Below are positions 9,365 through 17,310 of a DNA stretch of 64,000 nucleotides, piece by piece (the stretch's first letter is position 1; every line of letters starts with the position of its first letter). Under the pieces are notes generated by a model that worked only from the letters and a program-made list of their open reading frames with translations, ran no database searches and was not told where the DNA came from. The position numbers and the translations under genes are program-made. This DNA is from JAPHSX01 sp039714395 (GTDB lineage Bacteria; Pseudomonadota; Gammaproteobacteria; Thiohalomonadales; Thiohalomonadaceae): positions 1-64,000 of the forward strand of contig JBDLJH010000003.1 in the NCBI GenBank assembly GCA_039714395.1. The letters are read 5' to 3'.

Positions 9365-9423
9365 AAGTGCTTGATCTGCAAATTCGTAGTTATCTATTAC
9401 ACGAATCATGACAGCAAGCACTT
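9365..9423. other. Two-tier stem-loop (candidate structured RNA)
   Basis: Outer arms AAGTGCTTG (9365-9373) and CAAGCACTT (9415-9423) pair over 9 bp. Inner arms ATTCGT (9382-9387) and ACGAAT (9401-9406) pair over 6 bp. They are separated by a symmetrical internal loop of 8+8 bases. Strand is unknown. The minus-strand reading would place it between the small membrane peptide and terminator copy 1. Confidence 0.5.
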
Positions 9424-9436
9424 CCTATGCTTAACA

Positions 9437-9535
9437 CTACATAGCCATATCGGCAGCATAAACATAAATTGAAAAAGCAATAAAGGCCAACGTCATAAGA
9501 ACAATTACGGCTATAAAAATAAAATCCTCTTTCAT
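9437..9535 (-). CDS. Putative 32-residue single-pass membrane peptide
   Basis: The minus strand has ATG followed by 32 codons and TAG. It encodes MKEDF, then a nearly unbroken hydrophobic helix rich in Ile, Val, Ala and Phe (about residues 5-27), then a short AADMAM tail. A GGGAG ribosome site sits about 8 bases before the ATG. Nothing in the peptide identifies a family. Small hydrophobic peptides near structured RNA can be type I toxins or membrane-complex regulators, but neither is shown here. Codon bias cannot be judged at this length. Confidence 0.45.
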   Translation of the reverse strand: MKEDFIFIAVIVLMTLAFIAFSIYVYAADMAM

Positions 9536-9691
9536 CTGTTTCTCCCTAGTTATTTCCAAACATCACCCCTCAAAAATTGAATCGTGATGAGAACTTTTCC
9601 ATAACTCCTTACCTTTACTCTGTTTCATGTGGCTCTCATTGTTTACACATCGCACATCGACTGCTCTGGCATCGATTGTGCAAAAAATTAA

Positions 9692-9713
9692 AATGGGGGC
9701 TCCCTCCCCCATT
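9692..9713 (-). terminator. GC-rich hairpin, copy 2 of the duplicated element
   Basis: AATGGGGG / CCCCCATT, 8-bp arms with a 6-base loop, followed on the minus strand by TTAATTTTTTG. It is a good intrinsic terminator for a leftward transcript. It shares the loop and its 50-base flank (9714-9763) with copy 1 at 9263. Confidence 0.65.
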
Positions 9714-10096
9714 ACAGTGCTCACCATTCCCTCAACAGGGGAGTCCTTTTCCATGCTGAAGGGTGGCGTCTAAGAGACTGTATGTTGACTATATCGGGAT
9801 GTTTGACTGGCCGAATCATCCAAATGGATGAAGAATTCAGAATATTCATACAAATTTCCATGAAAAATGGTTAATGGCACAGTTAAACCAAAATAAACAG
9901 AAATTACTTATCCTTTTGTTTTATATAGAAAAGTAGGATGAGTATACAAATTACTTGCACCGGAAATTGATAAAAATCACCTTATAACCACTCTGTCCGC
10001 AGTGGATTGTCCGAGTAATTTCAGTTAACTTCGTCACAGTTTAAAACAAAATGTAACAAACAAAGACTCATTCAAATAATAGAGTCGAGAGAAAGC

Positions 10097-11239
10097 ATGC
10101 ATAAAGACACTCTCAATCTCGTTGGTCAGATCTACGATGCGGTAAGCAAACCCGACAAGTGGGACTCATTTCTTGAGAATCTCGCCAGGGCAGTGGGTGC
10201 GCACGCCACTCGGATGCGGATGATCGATAATAGTAATGACCGTTACAGCCTTATTGCCGGGACGGGACACGACTGCACGTATGACCAGAACTATCAGGAC
10301 TACTACACCAAGGTTGACCTCTGGAATCCCATCCTTGCACAACAGAAGGCAGGTATTACGTTTAACACTTCGGAAGCTATCCCTGATGAGGTATTTAGAA
10401 AGAGCGAGTTCTATAACGATTTTTATAAACGCTATAACGTTTTTTACGCTCTTGGTGGCAATATAATAAAGACGGATAACAGCATCGCCCGCATCGGACT
10501 CCACCGCGCCCGCTCGCAGGGTTCCTACGGTGATGAAGAGGTGCTTTTGGTGCAACAGCTTATGCCGCACCTTCAACGAGCCTTTAAGCTTGGCGTACAC
10601 CTCAAGGAGCTCGAATCGCAACGGGACAATATACACGATGCGCTCTATCGCTCATTAACACCACTGCTGCTATTTGATGAATTCGGGGATATTGCCTTTG
10701 TGAACCAAAGTGCCGAGGCCATCATCAATAGAGGGAGTGGATTGTCTATTCACAACAAGCGGCTCACGCTAATACAGCCATCGGAACAAGCCGCCCTGCA
10801 GCAGATGGTTCAGCAGGCGGTAATGACGGGGGCAAAGAAAGGCGCCGGCAGTGGTAGCGGCATACGTGTTACAGCAGAAAACGGGGAGCAGCAATTTAAC
10901 CTCATCGTCACCCCCTACCCTGCCCGTTCCACGACCCACCTTGGCACTAACACACGTATCTGTGCCGCGGTGTTTATTCACGATACTGCTCAGAAAGGTA
11001 CTCTGTCTGCGGATCTGCTTAAAACACTTTATGAACTGACCCCAGCGGAGATCCGCCTGGCAGAGGGTATTGTTGATGGTCTTACGCCAACTGAGGCATC
11101 GGCCAAATTTGGCGTGAGCGTAGCAACCACACGCACCCAGCTGCGCTCCCTCTTCGCCAAGACCGATACCCAGCGCCAGGCTGAACTGGTGCGACTACTT
11201 TCCGGCTTAAACAAACAATATAACTATGAAACCAATTGA
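10097..11239 (+). CDS. LuxR-type helix-turn-helix regulator
   Basis: A 380-residue DNA-binding regulator. The last ~65 residues form a LuxR/GerE-type HTH (LTPAEIRLAEGIVDGLTPTE, then SVATTRTQLRSLFAKT). The upstream 300 residues contain PAS-like features, with LLLFDEFGDIAFVNQSAEAI at about 190-210, but no recognised autoinducer domain and no receiver Asp. The ligand is unknown. Its end overlaps the start of the next gene, an alpha/beta hydrolase, by 14 bases, so the two are almost certainly co-translated and functionally linked. GAGAG lies just before the start codon. Confidence 0.85.
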   Translation: MHKDTLNLVGQIYDAVSKPDKWDSFLENLARAVGAHATRMRMIDNSNDRYSLIAGTGHDCTYDQNYQDYYTKVDLWNPILAQQKAGITFNTSEAIPDEVFRKSEFYNDFYKRYNVFYALGGNIIKTDNSIARIGLHRARSQGSYGDEEVLLVQQLMPHLQRAFKLGVHLKELESQRDNIHDALYRSLTPLLLFDEFGDIAFVNQSAEAIINRGSGLSIHNKRLTLIQPSEQAALQQMVQQAVMTGAKKGAGSGSGIRVTAENGEQQFNLIVTPYPARSTTHLGTNTRICAAVFIHDTAQKGTLSADLLKTLYELTPAEIRLAEGIVDGLTPTEASAKFGVSVATTRTQLRSLFAKTDTQRQAELVRLLSGLNKQYNYETN

Positions 11240-12080
11240 ACATTTAATCCAACTTACCGACGGACGCAATATCGCAGTGCTTGAGCAGGGGCCCGCCGAT
11301 GGTAAACCGGTGATCTACCTCCACGGTGCCCCCGGCTCTTACCGGGACCACAGTGATTTCGATGAGCTCTATCGGCAACAGGGACTGCGCATGGTCTCGG
11401 TCAACCGCCCCGGAACCGGAAGCAGTACCGCCAGTGGAGGATGGGGTGCCCTCAGCTTTGCCGCTGACCTGAGACAGGTGCTGGATCAATTAAGTATCAG
11501 CAAGGCCACTGTTATCGGTTTCTCAGCGGGCGGTCTGTATGGCTGCGCCTTCGCTCATCAGTATCCTGAAAGGGTCGAGCGGCTGGCGCTACTTTCGAGC
11601 GTAGGACCCTTCGATCTGCCGCAGCTCGGCAATAAACGCACTGAAGCCACTAAGGCGTTTCACGATACGGCAAAGGAAAATCCAGCGGCGCTGCTTGAGC
11701 AGTTATCGGCAATCACCACTGCGGAAGCCCTGCTCGCACTGGTTAATTCACTCATTTCATCCGAGGATAAAAAGGTGTTCGCCCTGCCTGAGGTCGCTTC
11801 ACAGATGAGACTCGCCTATGCGGATGTACTGGCGCAGGGGCTGGATAAGCTGATTAAGGAGATTGCTATCATCAATTCGCCCTGGGGGTTTTCACCTGCG
11901 GAGATTATGGTGGATACCCGACTCTGGCACGGCACGGCTGATATCAACGTCCCGGTCGAGTGTAGCGAGTATCTTGCCGAGCAGATCCCCGCCGCGACGG
12001 CAAGCTATGTTGAGGGTGGGGGGCACTACTTCTCGTTCGAGCAGTGGCCGGAACTGCTGCAGGAGATCACCTCGGCTTAA
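11226..12080 (+). CDS. Alpha/beta hydrolase
   Basis: A 284-residue alpha/beta-hydrolase-fold enzyme. It has the oxyanion-side motif YLHGAPGSYRDH (HGxPG) near residue 34, the nucleophile elbow GFSAGGLYG (Ser near 100), an acid in LWHGTADINVPVE and the catalytic His in EGGGHYFSFEQWP. This is the complete triad order of the family. The substrate is unknown; esters, lactones or small peptides are all possible. It overlaps the preceding LuxR-type gene by 14 bases, so translational coupling is likely, and the regulator may respond to the enzyme's substrate or product. Confidence 0.88.
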   Translation: MKPIEHLIQLTDGRNIAVLEQGPADGKPVIYLHGAPGSYRDHSDFDELYRQQGLRMVSVNRPGTGSSTASGGWGALSFAADLRQVLDQLSISKATVIGFSAGGLYGCAFAHQYPERVERLALLSSVGPFDLPQLGNKRTEATKAFHDTAKENPAALLEQLSAITTAEALLALVNSLISSEDKKVFALPEVASQMRLAYADVLAQGLDKLIKEIAIINSPWGFSPAEIMVDTRLWHGTADINVPVECSEYLAEQIPAATASYVEGGGHYFSFEQWPELLQEITSA

Positions 12081-12083
12081 CAG

Positions 12084-12500
12084 CTAGCCCTTCTGACAAT
12101 TACCGCAAATACCATAGATGGTGAGGCTGTGATCAGTAATGGCATAGCCGTGCTTACTGGCAATATCCTGCTGGCGCTTCTCAATGGTCTCATCAACAAA
12201 CTCATCTACCCGACCGCACTTTACACAGAGAATGTGGTCGTGGTGTTGTCCCTCGTTAAGCTCGAACACCGCGTGGCCGCCCTCGAAGTTGTGGCGGGTC
12301 ACCAGCCCTGCGGCCTCGAACTGGGTGAGCACCCGGTAGATGGTGGCAAGGCCGATCTTCTCATCCTGCACGCGTAGCAGATCGTAGACCTCCTCGGCGC
12401 TCATGTGGCGCTGCTCACTGCTGTTTTCAAGGATTTCGAGGATTTTCAGTCGTGGCAGGGTGGCCTTGAGGCCCGCTTTTTTCAGTTCTTTGGTCGACAT
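12084..12500 (-). CDS. fur: Ferric uptake regulator Fur
   Basis: Iron-responsive repressor: Fe(II)-Fur binds Fur boxes and shuts off uptake genes. The 138-residue form starting MSTKELKKAGLKATLPRLKI is used, since that is where Fur homologues begin; a longer upstream frame is possible. It has an N-terminal winged helix (SAEEVYDLL, IGLATIYRVLTQFEAAGLV), the metal-binding EGQHHDHILCVKCG with its CxxC, and a second CGNC near the C-terminus. It is divergent from bamE, the classic fur/omlA arrangement of gammaproteobacteria. Confidence 0.97.
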   Translation of the reverse strand: MSTKELKKAGLKATLPRLKILEILENSSEQRHMSAEEVYDLLRVQDEKIGLATIYRVLTQFEAAGLVTRHNFEGGHAVFELNEGQHHDHILCVKCGRVDEFVDETIEKRQQDIASKHGYAITDHSLTIYGICGNCQKG

Positions 12501-12571
12501 GATAATTAGGTTTCTCACTGCGCGGTGGCATGGGGTATCATTGCGCAAACATTAACCCGCAAGTAGAGCAA

Positions 12572-12910
12572 ATGCAAAAGATTCTCATTACACTAGCACT
12601 TCTTCCCCTGATGCTGGCCGGCTGTGCCCACAAGATTGAAATCCAGCAGGGCAACGTTATTACCCAGTCGCAACTGGAACAACTACGCCCCGGCCTGGAT
12701 CGTCGCCAGGTGCGTGTGCTGTTGGGCAGCCCCCTGCTTAAGGACACTTTCCACCCGGATCGCTGGGACTATTACTACAGCAGCAGTAAGGGAGATGAGC
12801 TACAGGAGCGCTACCAGTTAATACTGTTCTTCAGTGGCGATCAGCTCACGCGGTTTGAAAAGAAGGGTAACTTCCCGGTAGAGGAGTACCAGAAGCCGCG
12901 GGAGGACTAA
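12572..12910 (+). CDS. bamE: Outer membrane protein assembly factor BamE (OmlA/SmpA)
   Basis: Small lipoprotein of the BAM complex that inserts beta-barrel proteins in the outer membrane. The start at 12572 gives MQKILITLALLPLMLAGCAH, a signal peptide with lipobox LAGC. The mature part holds the family's TQSQLEQLRPGLDRRQVRVL, LLGSPLLKDTFHPDRWDYYY and LILFFSGDQLTRF blocks. A longer frame upstream lacks a signal-like start and is not used. It is transcribed divergently from fur with about 70 bases between the chosen starts. Confidence 0.95.
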   Translation: MQKILITLALLPLMLAGCAHKIEIQQGNVITQSQLEQLRPGLDRRQVRVLLGSPLLKDTFHPDRWDYYYSSSKGDELQERYQLILFFSGDQLTRFEKKGNFPVEEYQKPRED

Positions 12911-13301
12911 GGTGGTTAACCCGGCAGACTGGAAAAACAGCGTTTTATAAAATCTAACAGAAATTCTTAAAATACGATGACCGCAAGTGCGCTGAACCGG
13001 TCTGAAATTGGTTTCAACCTTTTATCACCATGCGACATCAAACCTATACCCTGTCTCGGAATCACCTTGTCGTAGGAGCGCTTCCAGCGCGATTTCATGA
13101 ATCATCGTGGCAAAGCCACTCCTACGCATTGCTTTGGTTTCAAGCTTTTATCGCCATGCGACATCGAACCTACACCCTGTCTCAGGATCACCTTGTCGTT
13201 GGAGCGCTTCTAGCGCGATTTCATAAATCATCGTGGCACAGCCACTCCTACGCATTGCTTTTGTGCCAGGCCAGGTTCTGACTTTTACAGCTAAGGGCGC
13301 C
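12911..13301. other. Intergenic interval carrying two REP-like units
   Basis: 391 bases between bamE and rnfH. Apart from the two 126-bp repeat units no gene or clear terminator is seen. Confidence 0.8.
13008..13259 (-). repeat. Two tandem 126-bp REP-like units
   Basis: Two head-to-tail copies starting at 13008 and 13134, period exactly 126. Each contains an imperfect palindrome (GTAGGAGCGCTTCCAGCGCG ... CAAAGCCACTCCTACGC). The core is the reverse complement of the 105-bp units found after dsrA, so the same repeat family occurs in opposite orientation. Because 126 is a multiple of three, a frame stays open across both copies; it is not considered a gene. Confidence 0.9.
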
Positions 13302-13634
13302 CTATTTTTCTTTAGGGGCGGCTTCACCGCCCCCTTTACTCATCTTCTTACCCGCAGCGGCCCGCTGCTTTCGCACCGCCTTGGGATCGGCAATTAACGG
13401 ACGATATATCTCAACACGGTCTTTGGCCCGCACCGTGGCATCGAGCTTGCTCAACTTGCTAAAGATGCCGACCTTGCCCTTCTCCAGATCAATCTCGGGA
13501 AACTGCTCCAGCACCCCGGAGCGCTCAATGACCTGACGTACCGTCATCCCCTCCTCTGCCTCGACGCTGAGGATAACCTGCAGATCAGGCTTGGCATAGG
13601 CCACTTCAACCTCAAAGGTTTCATGCTTTGCCAT
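13302..13634 (-). CDS. rnfH: RnfH family ubiquitin-like protein
   Basis: A 110-residue RnfH/RatB-type protein with a ubiquitin-like fold. The start MAKHETFEVEVAYA gives the expected N-terminal strand. EEGMTVRQVIERSGVLEQFP, VGIFSKLSKLDATVRAKDRV and VEIYRPLIADPKAVRKQRA follow, the last being the family's most conserved block. A Lys-rich tail ends the protein. A longer frame reaching upstream is a shadow of ratA. Its start overlaps the end of ratA by 14 bases, the usual ratA-rnfH (ratAB) pair. The molecular role of RnfH is not well established. Confidence 0.93.
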   Translation of the reverse strand: MAKHETFEVEVAYAKPDLQVILSVEAEEGMTVRQVIERSGVLEQFPEIDLEKGKVGIFSKLSKLDATVRAKDRVEIYRPLIADPKAVRKQRAAAGKKMSKGGGEAAPKEK

Positions 13635-14058
13635 AGACAACCACCGCACGTTTGGAGAAGGCATCGACCATGCTATTGGCGATCTGGCTAAAGACCGGTC
13701 CCATCGCCATCCCCACCAATCTGTTCTTGAACTCAAACTCAAGGTCCAGTGAGACCTTACACGCCTGCTCATCGAGAATATCGAAGCGCCAGAAGCCTTC
13801 CAGTCGCTTAAACGGCCCCTGCTCCAGTCGCATCTCAACCATCTTGTCCCGCTGCAGACGATTGCAGGTGGTAAATGACTTGTTCAGGCTGCCATGGGCG
13901 ATCTCAATAGTGGCGCGGATCTCATCATCATCCTGCGACAGGATATTGGTACTGCGACACCAGGGCAGGAATTCGGAATAGGACTGAATGTCGTTCACCA
14001 GGGCGTACATCTGCGCGGCGCTGTAGGAAACCAGCGCGCTTTTGTTAATTGTTGTCAC
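13621..14058 (-). CDS. ratA: Ubiquinone-binding/START-domain protein RatA
   Basis: A 145-residue protein of the Coq10/RatA START-like family. Members have been linked to ubiquinone handling, and E. coli RatA to inhibition of ribosome subunit joining. Family signatures visible are SYSAAQMYALVNDIQSYSEFLPWC near the N-terminus, FTTCNRLQRD, PFKRLEGFWRFDI and the C-terminal helix MGPVFSQIANSMVDAFSKRA. It overlaps rnfH downstream. In many relatives it is divergent from smpB, but here a transporter gene lies between them. Confidence 0.93.
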   Translation of the reverse strand: MTTINKSALVSYSAAQMYALVNDIQSYSEFLPWCRSTNILSQDDDEIRATIEIAHGSLNKSFTTCNRLQRDKMVEMRLEQGPFKRLEGFWRFDILDEQACKVSLDLEFEFKNRLVGMAMGPVFSQIANSMVDAFSKRAVVVYGKA

Positions 14059-14077
14059 AACGGCTCCGGGTCAGGGC

Positions 14078-15484
14078 TTAGATAAGCCCGATAGCATTAA
14101 GAAACACCAGTATGACAGCTACTGGGCTGATATAGCGTATCACGAAGTACCAGAGATTGAAGGCCGGCTCCTCGGCAATTGCCAGCTCATCGGTACAGGA
14201 GCTGCGTTTCATCTGCCAGCCTGCAAAGACAGCTATCAGCAGCCCTCCCAGTGGCAACATGATATTGGCAGTAAGGTAGTCGAGTATATCGAAGAAGGTC
14301 TTGCCAAAGATCTGATACTCCTCGCCTGACCAGAGGTTAAAGGAGAACACGGAGCCGATCCCCAGAATCCATACCACCAGCCCTGCCGAACTGGCGGCGT
14401 AGATACGACTGTGGCCGCGGTTCTCTACCAGCCAGGCGACAATGGGTTCAATCAATGAAATCGCCGAGGTCCAGGCGGCGAAAGATAGCAACAGGAAGAA
14501 GAGGCTACCGAAAAAGGCTCCGCCCGGCATATGACCAAAGGCAATGGGCAGGGTATTGAAGATAAGGCCCGGCCCGGCACCCGGCTCGAGACCGTTGGCA
14601 AAGACAATGGGGAAGATCGCCATCCCAGCCAGCAGCGCTACCAGAGTATCCATCACCGCGATGGTGATCGAGGTCCTGGCGATAGAGGTATTCTTTGGCA
14701 GATAGGAGCCGTAGACCATGATCGCCCCCATCCCCAGACTCAGGGTAAAGAAGGCATGGCCCAGGGCAACCAGTACCCCATCACCACTGATCTTGCTGAA
14801 GTCGGCATCAAACAGGAAGCGAAGCCCGGCCATGAAGGGTGAAGAGGCGTTGTTATGCCCCAGCCCGGCCGCGTACTCGGCATTCATGGCATACCCCACC
14901 ATCACCAGCAGCAACACGAACAGCGCAGGCATGAGAAAACGCACCGCCTTCTCCAGACCGCCGCGTACTCCACGTGCCACCACCACGGTTGTCATCACCA
15001 TAAAGATGGTATGCCATGCGATGAGGCGCTCAGGGTCGCTAATCAAACTGGTGAATATATTGCCAACGCCGTCGGCAGTCAGCCCATCAAAGGTGCCTGA
15101 GGCCGTGCGGAAGAAGTAGGCCAGAGCCCAACCGGCAATCACCGAATAGAAAGAGAGGATGAAAAATCCGGAAAAAAGTCCTCCCCAGCCCATCAGTTGC
15201 CAGGCGGGAGATTTCCCCTCTTCTTTGGCCAGGAGGCGCATTGTATTAATAGGGCTGCGACGACCACGGCGCCCCAGCATCACCTCGGCCATCATGATCG
15301 GGATGCCAACCACAGCGATACAGAGCAGATAGACCAGAACAAAGGCACCACCGCCGTTCTCTCCCGTGATGTAGGGGAACTTCCAGATATTACCCAGACC
15401 GACCGCTGAGCCGGTCGCCGCCAGGATAAAGGCCCAACGCCCGGACCACTGTCCATGTATCGATTCGCGACTCTCCGCCATCAT
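14078..15484 (-). CDS. Sodium:neurotransmitter symporter (NSS) family transporter
   Basis: A 468-residue inner-membrane Na+-coupled solute transporter of the LeuT/SNF type. The first helix carries FILAATGSAVGLGNIWKFPY, the NSS fingerprint with its sodium-site residues, and ENGGGAFVLVYLL follows. About 11-12 hydrophobic segments can be traced to VAVILVFLNAIGLI at the C-terminus. Bacterial members carry amino acids or related compounds; the substrate is not readable here. Two adjacent ATGs (15484, 15481) are possible starts, and a GGGGAG site slightly favours the second. It lies between ratA and the divergent smpB, 19 bases from ratA. Confidence 0.92.
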   Translation of the reverse strand: MMAESRESIHGQWSGRWAFILAATGSAVGLGNIWKFPYITGENGGGAFVLVYLLCIAVVGIPIMMAEVMLGRRGRRSPINTMRLLAKEEGKSPAWQLMGWGGLFSGFFILSFYSVIAGWALAYFFRTASGTFDGLTADGVGNIFTSLISDPERLIAWHTIFMVMTTVVVARGVRGGLEKAVRFLMPALFVLLLVMVGYAMNAEYAAGLGHNNASSPFMAGLRFLFDADFSKISGDGVLVALGHAFFTLSLGMGAIMVYGSYLPKNTSIARTSITIAVMDTLVALLAGMAIFPIVFANGLEPGAGPGLIFNTLPIAFGHMPGGAFFGSLFFLLLSFAAWTSAISLIEPIVAWLVENRGHSRIYAASSAGLVVWILGIGSVFSFNLWSGEEYQIFGKTFFDILDYLTANIMLPLGGLLIAVFAGWQMKRSSCTDELAIAEEPAFNLWYFVIRYISPVAVILVFLNAIGLI

Positions 15485-15605
15485 CTTCTCCCCTGTTTCT
15501 TAATATTTGTGCCATTGTCGGCCAATTCCATCCGCGTCTCAAGCCGAAGGAAAATCCTCTCTGCCTCTGTCTCTTCACCACCTCTATCCCCTATAATGCT
15601 CAGCT

Positions 15606-16088
15606 ATGGCTAAAAAGAGTAAAACCGTAAAGGGAGCTGGCTCCAGCACCATCATCACCAATAAAAAGGCACGTCACGACTTCTTTATTGAAGACCGTTT
15701 CGAGGCTGGCATGGTGCTGGAGGGCTGGGAGGTGAAGAGTGTTCGCGCCGGCAAGGTGCAGATAGTGGACAGCTACGTCTTCATTAAGGACGGCGAGGCG
15801 TGGGTCACCAATATACTTATCACCCCGCTGCCCACCGCCTCGACCCACATCCATCCGCAGCCCAACCGTGCCCGCAAGCTGCTGCTGCACCGTATTGAAC
15901 TGGACAGGCTAATAGGTGCGGTCGAACGCAAGGGCTTTACCCTGCTTGCCCTCTCCCTCTATTGGAAGAAGGGACGGGTGAAGGCCGAGATCGGGCTGGC
16001 CAAGGGTAAGCATGAGCACGACAAACGCGCCACCGATAAAGAGCGTGACTGGAAGCGAGAGAAGCAACGCATTCTCAAGCACGGGTAG
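15606..16088 (+). CDS. smpB: SsrA-binding protein SmpB
   Basis: SmpB binds tmRNA and brings it to stalled ribosomes for trans-translation. The 160-residue protein has the beta-barrel core (NKKARHDFFIEDRFEAGMVL, EGWEVKSVRAGKVQIVDSYV, HIHPQPNRARKLLLHRIELD) and the basic C-terminal tail (AKGKHEHDKRATDKERDWKR) that enters the mRNA channel. It is immediately upstream of its RNA partner ssrA, 60 bases away, on the same strand. Confidence 0.97.
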   Translation: MAKKSKTVKGAGSSTIITNKKARHDFFIEDRFEAGMVLEGWEVKSVRAGKVQIVDSYVFIKDGEAWVTNILITPLPTASTHIHPQPNRARKLLLHRIELDRLIGAVERKGFTLLALSLYWKKGRVKAEIGLAKGKHEHDKRATDKERDWKREKQRILKHG

Positions 16089-16098
16089 ATATTTCAGG

Positions 16099-16127
16099 GT
16101 GACAGGGAACTTCTGCGCCGATACACT
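16099..16127 (+). promoter_or_regulatory. Probable sigma-70 promoter of ssrA
   Basis: GTGACA at 16099-16104, a 17-base spacer and TACACT at 16122-16127, ending 21 bases before the tmRNA 5' end. Spacing is ideal and both boxes match consensus moderately well. Confidence 0.6.
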
Positions 16128-16148
16128 ATCGAAGTCTACAGAACCAAT

Positions 16149-16514
16149 GGGGGCGACCTGGCTTCGACGTGGGTTGCAAAACCTGAGGTGCATGCCGAGG
16201 TGCAGAATACCTCGTAAATCTATCTGCAAAACTCATAGTTGCCAACGACGACAACTACGCACTCGCTGCTTAAACCCCAGTAGGGTGCCCTCCGGTCTGG
16301 GGCCGTGCCTATGCGCTCAGGTTTCCGGGGGTCATTTCTCATAGGATCGCGATGAAGCTCGTCCGGGGCGGATTCTCTAAAACTTTACCGGAATCGCTGT
16401 TAGTGGGCCCTGCCCGTCGGGTTGCTAGCAGTTAAAATAATAGACGTGGATAAGCATGTAGAGCCAATGGCAGAGGACTTGCGGACGCGGGTTCGATTCC
16501 CGCCGCCTCCACCA
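16149..16514 (+). ncRNA. ssrA: tmRNA (ssrA)
   Basis: Transfer-messenger RNA that rescues stalled ribosomes. The 5' end GGGGGCGACCTGGCTTCGAC and the 3' end TTCGATTCCCGCCGCCTCCA+CCA form a tRNA-like acceptor and T arm, with acceptor pairing GGGGGCG/CGCCTCC including one G-U. The tag reading frame at 16241-16273 encodes ANDDNYALAA followed by TAA, very close to the E. coli tag ANDENYALAA. The 366-nt length is normal. It is directly downstream of smpB. Its 3' end is the attachment site of a small decayed integrative element. Confidence 0.98.
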
Positions 16515-16523
16515 ACACAATAT

Positions 16524-16554
16524 AACCCGTTGTTTATCAACGGGTTTTTATTTT
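16524..16554 (+). terminator. Intrinsic terminator of ssrA
   Basis: AACCCGTTG / CAACGGGTT, a 9-bp stem with a 5-base loop, followed by TTTATTTT, ten bases after the tmRNA CCA end. If the tmRNA tail is attL, the terminator lies just inside the integrated element. Confidence 0.9.
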
Positions 16555-16599
16555 CTACCCCTAGTTTGTACACAAATTTAGTACACAACGGGAGAGAAA

Positions 16600-16911
16600 A
16601 TGAAGCAAATTCCTACCTATTTACAACAACATTCCAATAGTACCTACTACTTCCGGTATCGGATTCCGACGTCTTTACGTCCCTTCTTTTCCAATAAAAG
16701 GGAGTTCAAACGTAGCCTAAAGACCTCTCAGCATGAACTTGCCCTCATGAAGGCCTCACTCTTGTATTTCGAAGTCAAAGACGTCATTTCATTCTTAAGG
16801 AAGAAAATAATGATAACTAAAACAAATAATATAAGAAAAAGCGCTAGGACCAACACAATGATGGGGTTAGAACTAAAGGGGCTAACGAACTTTCTGAACT
16901 TCTTGTTTTGA
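16600..16911 (+). pseudogene. Tyrosine recombinase/integrase, N-terminal stub
   Basis: The first ~65 residues (MKQIPTYLQQHSNSTYYFRY, RIPTSLRPFFSNKREFKRSL, KTSQHELALMKASLL) match the N-terminal segment of phage-type integrases that begin with a YYFR-IP-LR-F motif. The catalytic R..HxxR..Y domain is absent: after about residue 70 the frame runs into unrelated AT-rich sequence and stops at 103 residues, where normal integrases have about 350-420. It starts 86 bases from the tmRNA end, the usual place for a tmRNA-targeting integrase. It is non-functional as it stands. Confidence 0.82.
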
Positions 16912-17298
16912 AAGCGGGTTTGAATACGCTTGTGTTCGGCTAGTATGCCATCTCTGTTATTGGGCTTTTTGACCTCAATAAACGCCAGTGGCATACCGTT
17001 GATAAGCAAGATGATGTCAGGGCGGAACTCCTCATCATCTTTTTTATAGGTCAGCTCAGCCCAGGTCTTCGTTTTCAAGGCAGAGTGATACCTCATCAAA
17101 GCACTGTTTGGCTTCAAGGTCGCTAAGATCGGGGTTTATGCGCTTGATGCTCTGGTGAAAGATGTCGGTGAAGATATTGGTTGATTCGTCCCAGGTAACT
17201 TTGGGGTCTTTCAGAGACAGGTACTCATACCCTAAACGCATCAAATGCAGGGTAGTGGGGATTTTACCCGTGAATCTTCGTTGAACTTCATTTTTCAA
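16890..17298 (-). pseudogene. hsdR: Type I restriction enzyme HsdR, N-terminal fragment with internal deletion/frameshift
   Basis: Two overlapping minus-strand frames together resemble the start of HsdR. The first (17298-17056) encodes MKNEVQRRFTGKIPTTLHLM, YLSLKDPKV and FHQSIKRINPDLSDLEAKQ, then stops after ENEDLG. The second resumes at AELTYKKDDEEFRPDIILLI, then LAFIEVKKPNNRDGILAEHK and FQNKKFRKF. It contains the PD-(D/E)xK nuclease residues (D in RPDI, ExK in IEVKK). From memory of the family, about 25 residues are missing at the join, so this looks like an out-of-frame deletion. Homology ends near 16890 facing the integrase stub. No helicase domain, HsdM or HsdS remains. Confidence 0.78.
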
Positions 17299-17310
17299 AC
17301 ATCCCTATTC

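Larger units (their letters stand above)
9205..10096. other. Gene-poor interval with small-RNA-like and small-ORF features
   Basis: 892 bases between recN and a LuxR-type gene with no conventional gene. It holds a 32-codon membrane-peptide frame, a two-tier stem-loop and two diverged copies of a terminator-like element about 430 bases apart, each described separately. The last 300 bases are AT-rich and show nothing clear beyond a probable leader for the next gene. Confidence 0.7.

Noticed and set aside
9563..9754. 63-codon minus-strand frame covering terminator copy 2
   Set aside because: It runs across a GC-rich hairpin with a T run and has no clear ribosome site. Its similarity to copy 1 is spread over all codon positions, which favours RNA over protein.
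13030..13281. 83-codon frame in the fur/bamE to rnfH interval
   Set aside because: It is the two 126-bp REP-like units read through; repeat-derived rather than coding.
16728..17117. 129-residue membrane protein suggested by a hydrophobic C-terminus
   Set aside because: The N-terminal two thirds is an HsdR fragment. The hydrophobic tail is read from AT-rich junction sequence.
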